This document shows, piece after piece, positions 10,618-19,377 of a stretch of DNA of 64,000 nt. Position numbers and translations under genes: made by a program. The DNA is from Sphingomonas_Q fennica_A (GTDB taxonomy: Bacteria > Pseudomonadota > Alphaproteobacteria > Sphingomonadales > Sphingomonadaceae): the NCBI GenBank assembly GCA_036946415.1, contig JAQIJD010000006.1:1-64000 (forward strand). Reading direction: 5' to 3'. The notes under the pieces were generated by a model. The model did not search any database, was not told the origin of the DNA, and saw nothing but the letters and a program-made list of their open reading frames with translations. Position 1 is the stretch's first letter, and each line of letters begins with the position of its first letter.

Positions 10618-11316
10618 GTGACGGTCATCGAGGGCACCACCATCGCGGCGAGCCACGACATGCTCTCGCCGGTCTCGCTGTTCCTACAGGCGGACATCGT
10701 CGTGAAGACGGTGATGATCGGCCTCGTCCTCGCCAGCATCTGGACGTGGGCGATCATCATCGGCCATGGCCTGAGGCTCGGCCGCATCGCCAAGGCCAGC
10801 GAGGCGTTCGAGGGCGAGGTGAAGAAGGCCCCCAACATCGACCAGCTCTATGACGGCCCCGGCCGGCAGGACCTGCCGAGCGCGCGGGTCTTCTCGGCCG
10901 GCGTGGCGGAATGGCGCCGCTCGACCGACGGCAAGACGATCGACCGCGAGGGGACGCGCGCCCGCCTCGCCACCGCGATGGGATCGGCGATCGCGGGCGA
11001 GATCGACCGGCTGGGCGACCGGCTCAACATCCTCGCCACGATCGGTTCGGTCGGGCCGTTCGTCGGCCTGTTCGGCACCGTCTGGGGCATCATGCGCGCC
11101 TTCACCGACATTTCGGCGTCGCAGAACACCAGCCTCGGCGTCGTCGCCCCCGGCATCGCCGAGGCGCTGTTCGCGACCGCGCTCGGCCTGTTCGCGGCCA
11201 TTCCGGCGGTGATCGCCTACAACCGGCTGACGCACCGGCTCAACCGGCTGGAGGCGGGGCTGACGCGCTTCGCCGACAGCTTCCACGCCACGCTCAGCCG
11301 CGCGCTGGAGAAATAA
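10618..11316 (+). CDS. tolQ: Tol-Pal system proton-channel protein TolQ
   Basis: A 232-aa inner-membrane protein of the MotA/TolQ/ExbB family, which with TolR forms the proton-driven motor that powers outer-membrane constriction at division. Three membrane segments are visible (about residues 27-45, 140-165 and 175-200), including the conserved GSVGPFVGLFGTVWGIMRAF. The GTG at 10618 begins 3 bp after the ybgC stop, with a purine-rich stretch almost touching it. ATG 10660 (MLSPVSLFLQ) is a realistic alternative start. Confidence 0.95.
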   Translation: MTVIEGTTIAASHDMLSPVSLFLQADIVVKTVMIGLVLASIWTWAIIIGHGLRLGRIAKASEAFEGEVKKAPNIDQLYDGPGRQDLPSARVFSAGVAEWRRSTDGKTIDREGTRARLATAMGSAIAGEIDRLGDRLNILATIGSVGPFVGLFGTVWGIMRAFTDISASQNTSLGVVAPGIAEALFATALGLFAAIPAVIAYNRLTHRLNRLEAGLTRFADSFHATLSRALEK

Positions 11317-11319
11317 GCG

Positions 11320-11787
11320 GTGGCGATGGGTCCGGTATCCGGCCGCACGGGCGGCCGCCGCGCGCCGATGGCGGAGATCAACGTCACGCCGCTGGTGGAC
11401 GTGATGCTCGTCCTCCTCATCATCTTCATGGTGACGGCGCCGCTGCTGATGGCAGGCGTGCCAGTGAAGCTGCCCGACAGCCGGGCCGGGGCGCTGGCGC
11501 AGGAGCAGAAGCCGATCCAGCTTTCGATCGACGCGCAGGGCGGCATCTTCGTCGACGAGACGGCCGTGCCGCTATCGGCGCTGCCCGGCCGCCTGGCCGA
11601 ACTGGCCGCCGCGCGCGGGCCGGACGGGGAGCCGGCCCAAGTGTTCCTGCGCGCCGACCGGATGCTCGATTACGGACGGGTGATGGCGGTGATGGGCGAA
11701 TTGAACCGCGCCGGCCTCAACAAGGTCGCGCTCGTCACCAATGCGGCGGGCGAGGATGCGCCGGTCGGCGGGTCAACGGGTGGATAG
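11320..11787 (+). CDS. tolR: Tol-Pal system protein TolR (ExbD family)
   Basis: A 155-aa protein with one N-terminal membrane helix, MAEINVTPLVDVMLVLLIIF, whose Asp sits at the membrane entrance and is the proton-carrying residue known for TolR/ExbD. The periplasmic part follows (PVKLPDSRAGALAQEQKPIQ). The written start is GTG 11320; ATG 11326 is equally possible. The tolA start overlaps its stop by 8 bp. Confidence 0.95.
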   Translation: MAMGPVSGRTGGRRAPMAEINVTPLVDVMLVLLIIFMVTAPLLMAGVPVKLPDSRAGALAQEQKPIQLSIDAQGGIFVDETAVPLSALPGRLAELAAARGPDGEPAQVFLRADRMLDYGRVMAVMGELNRAGLNKVALVTNAAGEDAPVGGSTGG

Positions 11788-12655
11788 AGCCGAGCGCGTC
11801 GGGCTGGGCATCGCCGCGGTCGGCCATGTGGCGCTGCTGGCGGTGCTGTCGCTCGGCCTCGTCAACCGGCCGCGGCCGCTGCCGCTGGCCGACAGCATGG
11901 ACGTGCAGCTGACCGACGCGGTCGGCCTCCGCTCGACCGCGCCGGTCGTCGCGACCGAACCGCCCGCCCCCTCCGAGGCGCCCGAGACGGGGGCGCCCGA
12001 GGATGCCGCGCCGCCTGCCGCCGAACCCGATCCCGCCCCCACGCCGCCGCCGCCCGCCCCGGTGCCGCCCCGCCCCGCCCCGCCGGCACCGGCGCCGGCG
12101 CCCAGTCCCAAGCCGGCGCCGAAGCCGACCCCGCCCAAGCCCGCCCCCGCCCCGGCGCGCGAACGCCTCTCGCCCGATCTGCTGAAGGGCGTGCAGGCCG
12201 CCGCCCGTGCCGAAGGGCGGCAGGGGGCGGCTGCCGCCAAGCCGAAGGGCGCGCGGCTGGGTAACGATTTCCTGAAAGGCATCGTCGCCAGCGGCGAGGG
12301 GCGGGGGGCGGCACCGCGCGCCGAAGTGGGTGCGGCGGCGATGAACGGCCTCGGCGCCGCCATCAAGCGCCAGGTCCAGCCCTGCTACGAGCGCAAGCCG
12401 CTGGTCGGGCCGGGGGCGGACCGCATCCGCACCGTGCTGCGGCTGCGCTTCAACCCGGACGGATCGCTCTCCACCCGGCCGACGCTCAGCGAACAGAGCG
12501 GCGTCGACGACGAGAATGGCCGCTATGCCAAGCGGGCCGCCGAAGTGGCGATCGCCGCGGTGATGGAATGCACCCCCCTCAAGCTGCCCGCCGACCTCTA
12601 CAAGGGCGGCTGGGAGGATATCGAACCCACTTTCAGCCAACGGCCCGGCCAGTGA
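11780..12655 (+). CDS. tolA: Tol-Pal envelope-spanning protein TolA
   Basis: A 291-aa protein with one N-terminal membrane helix (VGHVALLAVLSLGLVN). A long Pro/Ala/Lys-rich periplasmic spacer follows (about residues 60-135, e.g. PAPAPSPKPAPKPTPPKPAP). The C-terminal globular domain has the two cysteines typical of TolA domain III (VQPCYERK and VMECTPLKL). The start is GTG at 11780, overlapping the tolR stop. The spacer is proline-rich rather than the Ala/Lys/Glu helix of E. coli TolA, as in many alphaproteobacteria. Confidence 0.92.
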   Translation: MDRAERVGLGIAAVGHVALLAVLSLGLVNRPRPLPLADSMDVQLTDAVGLRSTAPVVATEPPAPSEAPETGAPEDAAPPAAEPDPAPTPPPPAPVPPRPAPPAPAPAPSPKPAPKPTPPKPAPAPARERLSPDLLKGVQAAARAEGRQGAAAAKPKGARLGNDFLKGIVASGEGRGAAPRAEVGAAAMNGLGAAIKRQVQPCYERKPLVGPGADRIRTVLRLRFNPDGSLSTRPTLSEQSGVDDENGRYAKRAAEVAIAAVMECTPLKLPADLYKGGWEDIEPTFSQRPGQ

Positions 12656-12738
12656 CGCCGGATCGTTGCGCCGATGGAACTTTCCGCCCCACGGATCGTA
12701 AGCGAAGCGGCCGATCCGATCCTGCCTCCGGAGTGTGC

Positions 12739-14061
12739 ATGAACCGTCGCCTGTCCCTCCTCGCCGGCCTGCTGATCGCCGTCTGCGCCGCACCGTCGCC
12801 CGCGCAGGTGCGGGTCGACATTACCGGCGGCATCGCCCAGCCGATGCCGATCGCCATCCCCGCGATGCCCACCCCCGCCGCCGCGCCGACCCCCGCGGGC
12901 GATACCGCGGCACTCGGCCGGCGGGTGGCCGAGGTCGTCACCAACGACCTGAAGAACAGCGGCCTGTTCAATCCGGTGGGCGCGGGGCAGCTTCTGCCGG
13001 TCGCCTTCCCGCAGGTCACCGCCCCCGATTACGGCGGCTGGGGATCGACCGGCGCGCAGGCGCTGGTGCAGGGCTTCGTCCAGGCGAACGGGGACGGCAC
13101 GCTGACCGTCGGCTGCTATCTCTACGACGTCTTCGCGCAGACCGAACTGACCCGCCAGGGCTTCGTCGTGCGGCCGGCGGACTGGCGGCGGGGCGCGCAC
13201 AAATGCGCCGATACCGTCTATACCCGGTTGACCGGCGAGGGCCCCTATTTCGACAGCCAGGTCGTCTACGTATCCGAGACGGGCGCCAAGACGCGGCGGA
13301 TCAAGCGGCTGGCGATCATGGATCAGGACGGCGCCAACCACCGCTTCATCACCAACGGCCAGTCGATCGCGCTCACCCCCCGCTTCGCCCCCAACCGGCA
13401 GAGCCTGGTGTTCATGAGCTACGAGAACGACCGGCCGCGCGTCTACGTCTACGACATCGGCTCGGGCACCAAGCGGCTGGTCGTCAACCAGCCCAACCTG
13501 ACGTTCGCGCCGCGCTTCTCGCCCGACGGGCGCTATATCGTCTTCTCGATGGCGGTGGCGGGCAATACCGACATCTATCGCGTCCCCGCCTCCGGCGGCA
13601 CGCCGCAGCGGCTGACGACCTCGCCCGGCATCGATACCGGCGCCAGCTATTCGCCCGATGGCTCCAAGATCGTGTTCGAGAGCGACCGTTCGGGCGGGCA
13701 GCAGATCTACGTGATGAACGCGGACGGTTCGGGCCAGCAGCGGATCAGCTTCGGCGCCGGCCGCCACGGCACACCGGTGTGGAGCCCGCGCGGCGACCTG
13801 ATCGCCTTCACCCGCATCGGCGGCGGCTTCAACGTCGGCGTGATGAGCCCGACCGGTTCGGGCGAGCGCATCCTGACCAACGGCTGGCAGGACGAGGGCC
13901 CGACCTGGTCGCCCAACGGCCGCGTGCTGATGTTCTTCCGCACCGGGCAGGGATCGGGCAAGGCCGATCTCTGGTCGGTCGACCTGACCGGCGTCAACGC
14001 GCGGCCCGTGCCGACCCCGCTCGACGGGTCCGATCCCTCGTGGGGGCCGCTGCTCCCCTGA
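12739..14061 (+). CDS. tolB: Tol-Pal system beta-propeller protein TolB
   Basis: A 440-aa periplasmic protein that binds Pal and is released by TolA. It has a signal peptide (MNRRLSLLAGLLIAVCAAPSPAQ), an N-terminal domain to about residue 160, then repeated beta-propeller blades (FAPRFSPDGRYIVFSMAV; YSPDGSKIVFESDRSGGQQI; WSPRGDLIAFTRIGG). The ATG at 12739 has GGAG 5 nt upstream. It lies 83 bp after tolA and 32 bp before pal. A long Ala/Pro/Met stretch after the signal peptide (PMPIAIPAMPTPAAAPTP) is a local oddity. Confidence 0.96.
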   Translation: MNRRLSLLAGLLIAVCAAPSPAQVRVDITGGIAQPMPIAIPAMPTPAAAPTPAGDTAALGRRVAEVVTNDLKNSGLFNPVGAGQLLPVAFPQVTAPDYGGWGSTGAQALVQGFVQANGDGTLTVGCYLYDVFAQTELTRQGFVVRPADWRRGAHKCADTVYTRLTGEGPYFDSQVVYVSETGAKTRRIKRLAIMDQDGANHRFITNGQSIALTPRFAPNRQSLVFMSYENDRPRVYVYDIGSGTKRLVVNQPNLTFAPRFSPDGRYIVFSMAVAGNTDIYRVPASGGTPQRLTTSPGIDTGASYSPDGSKIVFESDRSGGQQIYVMNADGSGQQRISFGAGRHGTPVWSPRGDLIAFTRIGGGFNVGVMSPTGSGERILTNGWQDEGPTWSPNGRVLMFFRTGQGSGKADLWSVDLTGVNARPVPTPLDGSDPSWGPLLP

Positions 14062-14093
14062 TGTCCCTTTCCGCTTCCCCAAGGAGAAACCCC

Positions 14094-14615
14094 ATGCGCC
14101 TGACGACCAAGACGATGCTCGTCGGCCTCGCCGCTCTGGCGATGGCCGGCTGTTCCAAGAAGCCGCCGGCCGAACTGCCGCCGCCGCCCCCCGCCGCGAC
14201 CGATACCGGCGGCGGCAGCGCGCTGCCCGCCCCGGTCGGCACCGGCACCGTCCCCGGATCGCGCGCCGATTTCCTGGCGCAGGTCGGTTCGGACACGATC
14301 CTGTTCGGCACCGACATGCAGGATGTCGATGCCGAGGCGCAGGGCATCCTGATGCGGCAGGCGGCGTGGCTGAAGCGCTACCCCAACGTCGCCGTCACGA
14401 TCGAGGGCCATTGCGACGAGCGCGGCACGCGCGAATATAATCTCGCGCTGGGCGATCGCCGCGCCAATGCCGCCAAGAACTTCCTCGTCGCGCAGGGCAT
14501 TCCCGCCGGCCGCCTCTCCACGATCAGCTACGGCAAGGAACGCCCCGCCGCCCCCGGATCGGACGAGAGCGCCTGGGCGCAGAACCGCCGCGCGGTGACG
14601 GTGGTGCCGCAATAG
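14094..14615 (+). CDS. pal: peptidoglycan-associated lipoprotein Pal
   Basis: A 173-aa outer-membrane lipoprotein ending the tol-pal cluster. The lipobox is ALAMAGC, acylated at Cys20 or near it. A Pro/Gly linker leads to the OmpA-like peptidoglycan-binding domain, with the conserved EGHCDERGTREYNLALGDRR. The ATG at 14094 has AAGGAG with 7-nt spacing. The chain ends in RRAVTVVPQ, as in the family. Confidence 0.96.
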   Translation: MRLTTKTMLVGLAALAMAGCSKKPPAELPPPPPAATDTGGGSALPAPVGTGTVPGSRADFLAQVGSDTILFGTDMQDVDAEAQGILMRQAAWLKRYPNVAVTIEGHCDERGTREYNLALGDRRANAAKNFLVAQGIPAGRLSTISYGKERPAAPGSDESAWAQNRRAVTVVPQ

Positions 14616-14765
14616 GACGAAGCGGGCGTCGGGATCGCACATGGCCGATCCCGACGCCGGACCGTTCGGGGGGCGTATGGCCGCGCCTGCTGGAACCGGA
14701 TCGCGGCACACGGCCGACGCCGCCCTGCGCGGCGGCGGACGGGCCCGCAGTGCGTCAGGTCGCGC

Positions 14766-15740
14766 TTATTCCAGCCCCGCCGGCACAGGCCAGCCGGGGG
14801 CCGTCACGCCCAGCACCTTGAACAATTGCCCCATCGCATCGGCCGCGGTCAGGCGGCGATATTGCGCCGTCACGGCGTCGGCGCGATCTGGCGCGCCGCG
14901 GGCGAGCGCGGCGGCCCGCTGCGCGATGCCGAGCGCGACCAGCCACTGGCCCTGCGGCACCGGCCCGTGCGGCACCGCCCCGCCGGCCCGCGCCGCCGCC
15001 GCCAGCGCGGTGAAATCGACATGCGCGGTCAGGTCCGCCTCGCCGGGTTCGGCGAAGGGATCGGCGGGCGCGTGGTGGCGGACCGCCTGCAACGTCTCGC
15101 CGGCGGCAGGGCCGCGATAGCCATAGTCGATCGCGAGCATCGCCCCGCCCTGGTGCGCGAGCCGGGCGGCCAGCGCCGCCATCTGCGCCTCTGCGGCGGG
15201 ATTCTCCTCGCGCAGCGCATCACCTGCCGGATCGGCGGCAAAGCGCGTGCCGTCGTGGCGGACCATCCGTTCCGCGCCGTCGGCCAGATGCTGGCGGACG
15301 GGCAGCGCATCGAAATATTCGTTGGCGGCGATCAGCAGCGCACCCTCGGGCGGCAGCGTGGCGATCGTGTCGTGAAAGGCCGCGCGCGGCACCGCCGCCG
15401 CCTGTGCCCGGCGCAGCACCGGGCTGGTCTCGACGAAATGGACGGGCGGCGCGCATCCCGCCCGCGCCATCGCCCGCAGCGCATCGCGCGCCAGCGTGCC
15501 GCGCCCCGGCCCCAGCTCGACATAATGGCAGGCCGGGCGGCCGGCACGCTGCCACAGATCGGCCAGGGCGAGGCCGACCAGCTCGCCGAACATCTGGCTG
15601 ATCTCGGGCGCGGTAGTGAAGTCGCCCGCCGCGCCCAGCGGATCGCGGGTGGCGTAATAATGCGCGTTGCAGGCGGCCATCCAGTCGTGGACGGTCATCG
15701 GGCAGGCGGCCGCCAGCCGCGCCGCCAGCGGGGCGGTCAT
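14766..15740 (-). CDS. class I SAM-dependent methyltransferase, MidA/NDUFAF7 family
   Basis: A 324-aa protein of the family related to the mitochondrial complex I assembly methyltransferase NDUFAF7. Diagnostic segments are GDFTTAPEISQMFGELVGLA, the SAM-binding VELGPGRGTLARD, and LLIAANEYFDALPVRQ. Family members methylate an arginine of a complex I subunit in mitochondria; the bacterial target is inferred at best. It begins 1 bp after the lgt stop on the same strand, a common alphaproteobacterial arrangement that indicates co-translation. Confidence 0.88.
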   Translation of the reverse strand: MTAPLAARLAAACPMTVHDWMAACNAHYYATRDPLGAAGDFTTAPEISQMFGELVGLALADLWQRAGRPACHYVELGPGRGTLARDALRAMARAGCAPPVHFVETSPVLRRAQAAAVPRAAFHDTIATLPPEGALLIAANEYFDALPVRQHLADGAERMVRHDGTRFAADPAGDALREENPAAEAQMAALAARLAHQGGAMLAIDYGYRGPAAGETLQAVRHHAPADPFAEPGEADLTAHVDFTALAAAARAGGAVPHGPVPQGQWLVALGIAQRAAALARGAPDRADAVTAQYRRLTAADAMGQLFKVLGVTAPGWPVPAGLE

Positions 15741-15741
15741 G

Positions 15742-16623
15742 TCAGGCGACGCTGCCGTTCACGCCCGCCACCGGCTCCACCCGCTGCCGGCGGCCGGGCG
15801 CCGTGAGGAAGAACCACAGGCCGACGAGGATCATCGGCAGCGTCAGCGTCTGCCCCATCGTCAGCCCCCACGGCATGAAGCCGAGCTGGGCGTCCGGCTC
15901 GCGGAAGAATTCGACGGTGAAGCGGGCGAGGCCATAGCCGATCAGGAACAGCCCCAGCAGCCGCCCCGGCTGGTAGCGCGCCGGCGTCCGCCAGAAGGCG
16001 AAGGCGAGGAGCGCGAACAGCACGATCCCCTCCAGCGCCGCCTCGTAGAGCTGGCTGGGGTGGCGCGGCAGTGGCCCGGCGGCGAGCGAGGGGAAGACGA
16101 TGCCCCACGGCACGTCGGTCGTCCGCCCCCACAATTCGCCGTTCACGAAATTGGCGAGCCGGCCGAAGAACAGCCCGAACGGCGCGCAGCAGCCGATATA
16201 GTCGACGATGCGGAGTGCGCTGAGACCATGTTTGCGCGCCAGCACCCACACCGCCGCCACCGATCCCGCCGCCCCGCCGTGGAAGGACATGCCCCCTTCC
16301 CACAGCTTGAAGATCTGGAGGCTGGTGAACAGCGCCGGATCGTAGAAGATAGCATAGCCCAGCCGCCCGCCGGCGAGGATGCCGATCGTGACGTAGAAGA
16401 CCAGATCGTCGACATGCCGCCGCGCCATCGGCGCGCCCGGCCGATCGAGCAGCCGCAGCAGATACCACCAGCCGACGAGGATGCCGGCGATATAGGCGAG
16501 CGAATACCAGCGCAGCTGGAACCAGCCGAGATCGAGCGCCACCGGCGACAGGCCGAGGCTGTCGTAGCGGAGATAGCCGGGAGCGGCGGCGGCCGCCGCG
16601 GCGAGGAGGGGGAGGGCGGACAC
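15742..16623 (-). CDS. lgt: prolipoprotein diacylglyceryl transferase
   Basis: A 293-aa polytopic inner-membrane enzyme that transfers diacylglycerol from phosphatidylglycerol to the lipobox cysteine of prolipoproteins. The Lgt signature GRLANFVNGELWGR is at residues 154-167 and HPSQLYEA at 188-195. The start is GTG at 16623, with GAGGA about 11 nt upstream. It would modify Pal and the several other lipoproteins encoded in this window. Confidence 0.96.
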   Translation of the reverse strand: MSALPLLAAAAAAAPGYLRYDSLGLSPVALDLGWFQLRWYSLAYIAGILVGWWYLLRLLDRPGAPMARRHVDDLVFYVTIGILAGGRLGYAIFYDPALFTSLQIFKLWEGGMSFHGGAAGSVAAVWVLARKHGLSALRIVDYIGCCAPFGLFFGRLANFVNGELWGRTTDVPWGIVFPSLAAGPLPRHPSQLYEAALEGIVLFALLAFAFWRTPARYQPGRLLGLFLIGYGLARFTVEFFREPDAQLGFMPWGLTMGQTLTLPMILVGLWFFLTAPGRRQRVEPVAGVNGSVA

Positions 16624-16928
16624 GGGCGGCGGGATCCTCGGGGCAGCGGCTGGTCAGCCCTGCTTCTAGAAGGATCGGGGCGCGGGGGAAGGGGGCATGC
16701 GCACGGTGCGATTGGCGCTGGCTAACAGGCTGGCCGATCGCGTAATATGCGCGCTGCCCCGGGGCGTGACTTCCTTTGGGCAACGCGATCTGCGTCGAAA
16801 CACGGGCCCCGCTTCGTCGGGCGGCCCACGAAATACAATACCCTCACGGGGAATACGTGGGGGCGCGTGCCCGTGTTCGCGCAGTCAACCGCCCCGGCTC
16901 CGGCCGGCGGCGAACACGGGGGACTGCC
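16624..16928. other. intergenic region without clear gene
   Basis: About 300 bp separate the lgt start from the next possible plus-strand frame. I see no tRNA fold, no strong terminator and no convincing reading frame on either strand. It presumably contains the lgt promoter on the minus strand. Short open frames here have neither a ribosome site nor a recognisable sequence. Confidence 0.4.
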
Positions 16929-17093
16929 ATGATGCTTGCCGTTCTGATCCCGCCCCTTGCCGTCGCGTGCGCGGCGGGCTGGCTCTATCTCCGCCACCGG
17001 CCGCCGGCGGACGGCTACCCGCTCTGCGGCGAACCGCCCGCGACGCATTGCGATTGCTGTTGCCGCGGACGGGCCGGGATGTCCGAGCCGTGA
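16929..17093 (+). CDS. possible small Cys-rich membrane peptide
   Basis: A possible 54-aa protein. An N-terminal hydrophobic helix (MLAVLIPPLAVACAAGWLYL) is followed by a short tail with clustered cysteines (PLCGEPPATHCDCCCRGRAG). The ATG at 16929 has GGGGGA about 5 nt upstream, and a second ATG follows directly. CxC and CCC clusters after a membrane anchor could bind metal or form disulfides. It may be only a chance frame in GC-rich DNA; conservation would decide. Confidence 0.35.
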   Translation: MMLAVLIPPLAVACAAGWLYLRHRPPADGYPLCGEPPATHCDCCCRGRAGMSEP

Positions 17094-17108
17094 GGACGGG
17101 CCTGCCGG

Positions 17109-18542
17109 TCAGTCGTGCGGCGCCACGCCATAATGGTCGGCGAGGTCGCGGCCGGTGAAGCCGTGGCTGTTCGTCAGCGCGTCGATCGGCAGCATCGTCG
17201 CTTCCCATGCCGCATAGGCCGCCTTGAGGGCGGCGAAGCGATCGGGGTCGCGGTCCTTGTGGTTGGCGCGCTCCATCGGATCGTCGGCGACATTGAAGAG
17301 GAATTCGTTGCCGGCGATACGCAGATATTTCCAATCGCCCTGACGGACGGCGCGCTGCGCGAAATTCTTGTAGCGCCAGTAGAGCGTGCGGGCGGCGGGG
17401 GCGGCCTCCGCCCCGGTCAGGCCGGGCAGCAGGTTCATCCCGTCGCTGGGATAGGCCGCATCGGGCGCGGCACCGGCGGCGGCGAGCAGCGTCGGCAGCC
17501 AGTCCATCGAGATCATCACCTGATCGCTGGTCCGCCCGGCCGGGATCGCGGCGGGCCAGCGGACGATCGCGGGGATGCGCAGGCCGCCTTCGAGCAGTTC
17601 GGTCTTGCGGCCGGTGAAGGGCCAGGTGTCGGCGAAGCGTTCGCCGCCATTGTCGCTGGTGAAGACGATGATCGTGTCGTCGGCGATGCCCAGATCGGCG
17701 AGGCGCTTCAGGATGCGGCCGATCTGCATATCCATCCGCGTCACCATTTCGGCATAGGTGCGCTGCGATCCGCCGTCGAAATGGAACAGCGCGGTCGGCT
17801 TGCCGGTGGCGTCGAGGCGGGTCGCCTCGGCCGCATCCTCCGGCCCCTCCCACGGCCAGTGCGGCGCGTTGAAGTGGAGCGAGACGAAGAAGGGCGCCTT
17901 CGCCCTGGCATATCCGGTGATGACGTCGAGCGCGCGATCGCCCAGCAGGTCGGTCAAGTAACCGGGCCGGTCGACCAGCCGGTCGTCGTCCCACAGGTCG
18001 GGCTTGCCCATATATTTGTGCGTGAAATAATCGACGCCGCCGCCGCGGAAGCCCCAGAAATGGTCGTAACCGCTCTTGAGCGGGCCATAGGCCGGCAGCG
18101 ACCCCAGATGCCACTTGCCGAGCAGGGTGGTGCCATAGCCCGCCTTGCGCAGCAGCGAGGGGAGCGTCGGGTGCGACGGCGGCAGCCCCAGATCGCGCTG
18201 GCCGAGCGGTTCTTCCAGCCCCACCGGCAGGCGATATTGATAGCGGCCGGTGATGAGGCCGGTGCGCGTCGCCGAACAGACCGCCGAATTGGCATAGCCT
18301 TGCAGGAAGCGCACGCCGCCCGCCGCCAGCGCGTCGATCGCGGGCGTGCGATAGTCGCGCCGTCCGTAGCAGGAGACGTCGGCATAGCCGAGGTCGTCGG
18401 CCATGATGAACAGGATGTTCGGCCGGCGGCGGGCGGGGCCGGCACTGCGGCGGTCCGCGGCCGGGGCGGCGGCGGCGAGGCCCGCGCCCGCCAGCCCGAT
18501 CGAGCCGCCCAGCAGGCCGCGGCGGGTGAGCGCATTGTCCAT
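17109..18542 (-). CDS. Tat-exported type I sulfatase
   Basis: A 477-aa alkaline-phosphatase-superfamily sulfatase. The chosen ATG 18542 (AGGA 5 nt upstream) gives a twin-arginine signal, LTRRGLLGGSIGLAGAGLAA. Metal and active-site features are NILFIMADDLGYADVSCYG, the modification motif CSATR in AVCSATRTGLITGRY (the Cys to become formylglycine; the usual Pro is Ala), LLGKWHLG, and FTSDNGGERF. It probably removes sulfate from a sulfated sugar in the periplasm; the substrate is unknown. No formylglycine-generating enzyme is in this window. Confidence 0.92.
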   Translation of the reverse strand: MDNALTRRGLLGGSIGLAGAGLAAAAPAADRRSAGPARRRPNILFIMADDLGYADVSCYGRRDYRTPAIDALAAGGVRFLQGYANSAVCSATRTGLITGRYQYRLPVGLEEPLGQRDLGLPPSHPTLPSLLRKAGYGTTLLGKWHLGSLPAYGPLKSGYDHFWGFRGGGVDYFTHKYMGKPDLWDDDRLVDRPGYLTDLLGDRALDVITGYARAKAPFFVSLHFNAPHWPWEGPEDAAEATRLDATGKPTALFHFDGGSQRTYAEMVTRMDMQIGRILKRLADLGIADDTIIVFTSDNGGERFADTWPFTGRKTELLEGGLRIPAIVRWPAAIPAGRTSDQVMISMDWLPTLLAAAGAAPDAAYPSDGMNLLPGLTGAEAAPAARTLYWRYKNFAQRAVRQGDWKYLRIAGNEFLFNVADDPMERANHKDRDPDRFAALKAAYAAWEATMLPIDALTNSHGFTGRDLADHYGVAPHD

Positions 18543-18650
18543 GACATTCCTTTCCCTGTGGCGGGCGATCCCGGTTGCGCCGGGCCGCCCGCTCGTCACG
18601 GGACGGCATAGAGCGGGTGAGCGCCGCGGCATAGCATCGCGATGCCGGCC

Positions 18651-19307
18651 TCAGCGCGCAGCGGCGAAGGCCTGGACCCGCAGGCGGGGAAAGACCTCCT
18701 CGATCGGCTTCGCGTCGGGCAGGATGTAGACGTAGCCGCCCTTGCGGAACATCGGCCGGATCACGGCCCACGTCTTCCTGGGCACGTTGATGCAGCCGAA
18801 GGTGACGCGATTGTCCTCGGCGGTGGGGGAGAGCATCCGGTCGCGCCGTTTCTCGCGCGGATCGGCATCCGCCGGGATGGTGTGGATGGCGACCGACGTG
18901 GCGTAATCGACCCACAGGATGCGCTCGCCGCCCACCGGCAGGCCGAATTTTGCGAGATAGCGACCCGCCGGCGTGGTCTTCTCCGCCGGGCCGAGATCGG
19001 CGAGCCTCTTGTCGCCGACGCCGGGGCTGGCCTCGTCGCCGTGGGCGATGCCGATCAGCACAGGCGCGTCCGCCACCGCCTTGCCGGCGGCATCGAACAA
19101 GAACAGGCGCGCTTCGGCCTTGTCAATCACCGCCCAGGGCAGGCCGTGATTGTCGCGTGAGGCGGCCACCCAGTCCCGCACCCGCACGGCGTTGGCGGAG
19201 GGCGCCGCCGGCGGCGCGGGGGCCGAGGGCGTGGCGGGCGCTTCGGGGGCGGGCGGTGCGGCGGCGGCGGCCAGCAGCGCGAGCGGGGACCAGGCGGCCC
19301 GGATCAT
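18651..19307 (-). CDS. L,D-transpeptidase family protein (YkuD domain)
   Basis: A 218-aa exported protein. ATG 19307 has GAGG 7 nt upstream and starts a hydrophobic leader (MIRAAWSPLALLAAAAA) followed by a Pro/Ala linker. The YkuD catalytic region reads HTIPADAD, then TFGCINVP, with the catalytic Cys in the place of the usual SHGCIR. Such enzymes make 3-3 peptidoglycan cross-links or attach proteins to the wall. The Phe-Gly-Cys-Ile-Asn variant resembles a divergent subfamily and its reaction is not certain. Confidence 0.85.
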   Translation of the reverse strand: MIRAAWSPLALLAAAAAPPAPEAPATPSAPAPPAAPSANAVRVRDWVAASRDNHGLPWAVIDKAEARLFLFDAAGKAVADAPVLIGIAHGDEASPGVGDKRLADLGPAEKTTPAGRYLAKFGLPVGGERILWVDYATSVAIHTIPADADPREKRRDRMLSPTAEDNRVTFGCINVPRKTWAVIRPMFRKGGYVYILPDAKPIEEVFPRLRVQAFAAAR

Positions 19308-19327
19308 GGCGTTCCTCTCACGCAAAA

Positions 19328-19357
19328 GATCGGCCGCCCCGCGGGGGACGGCCGATC
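19328..19357 (-). terminator. Rho-independent terminator of the coiled-coil lipoprotein gene
   Basis: A 9-bp stem (GATCGGCCG with its complement at 19349-19357) closes a 12-nt GC-rich loop that itself can pair. On the minus strand TTTTGCG follows directly. It lies 20 bp past the stop of the lipoprotein gene and before the L,D-transpeptidase start, so it separates the two transcripts. Confidence 0.75.
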
Positions 19358-19377
19358 GATGGAATTGGCCGATACGA

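Noticed and set aside
16885..18915. 676-codon minus-strand frame overlapping the sulfatase
   Set aside because: It is another frame of the sulfatase and L,D-transpeptidase region with Arg/Pro-rich sequence. The sulfatase motifs are in a different frame.
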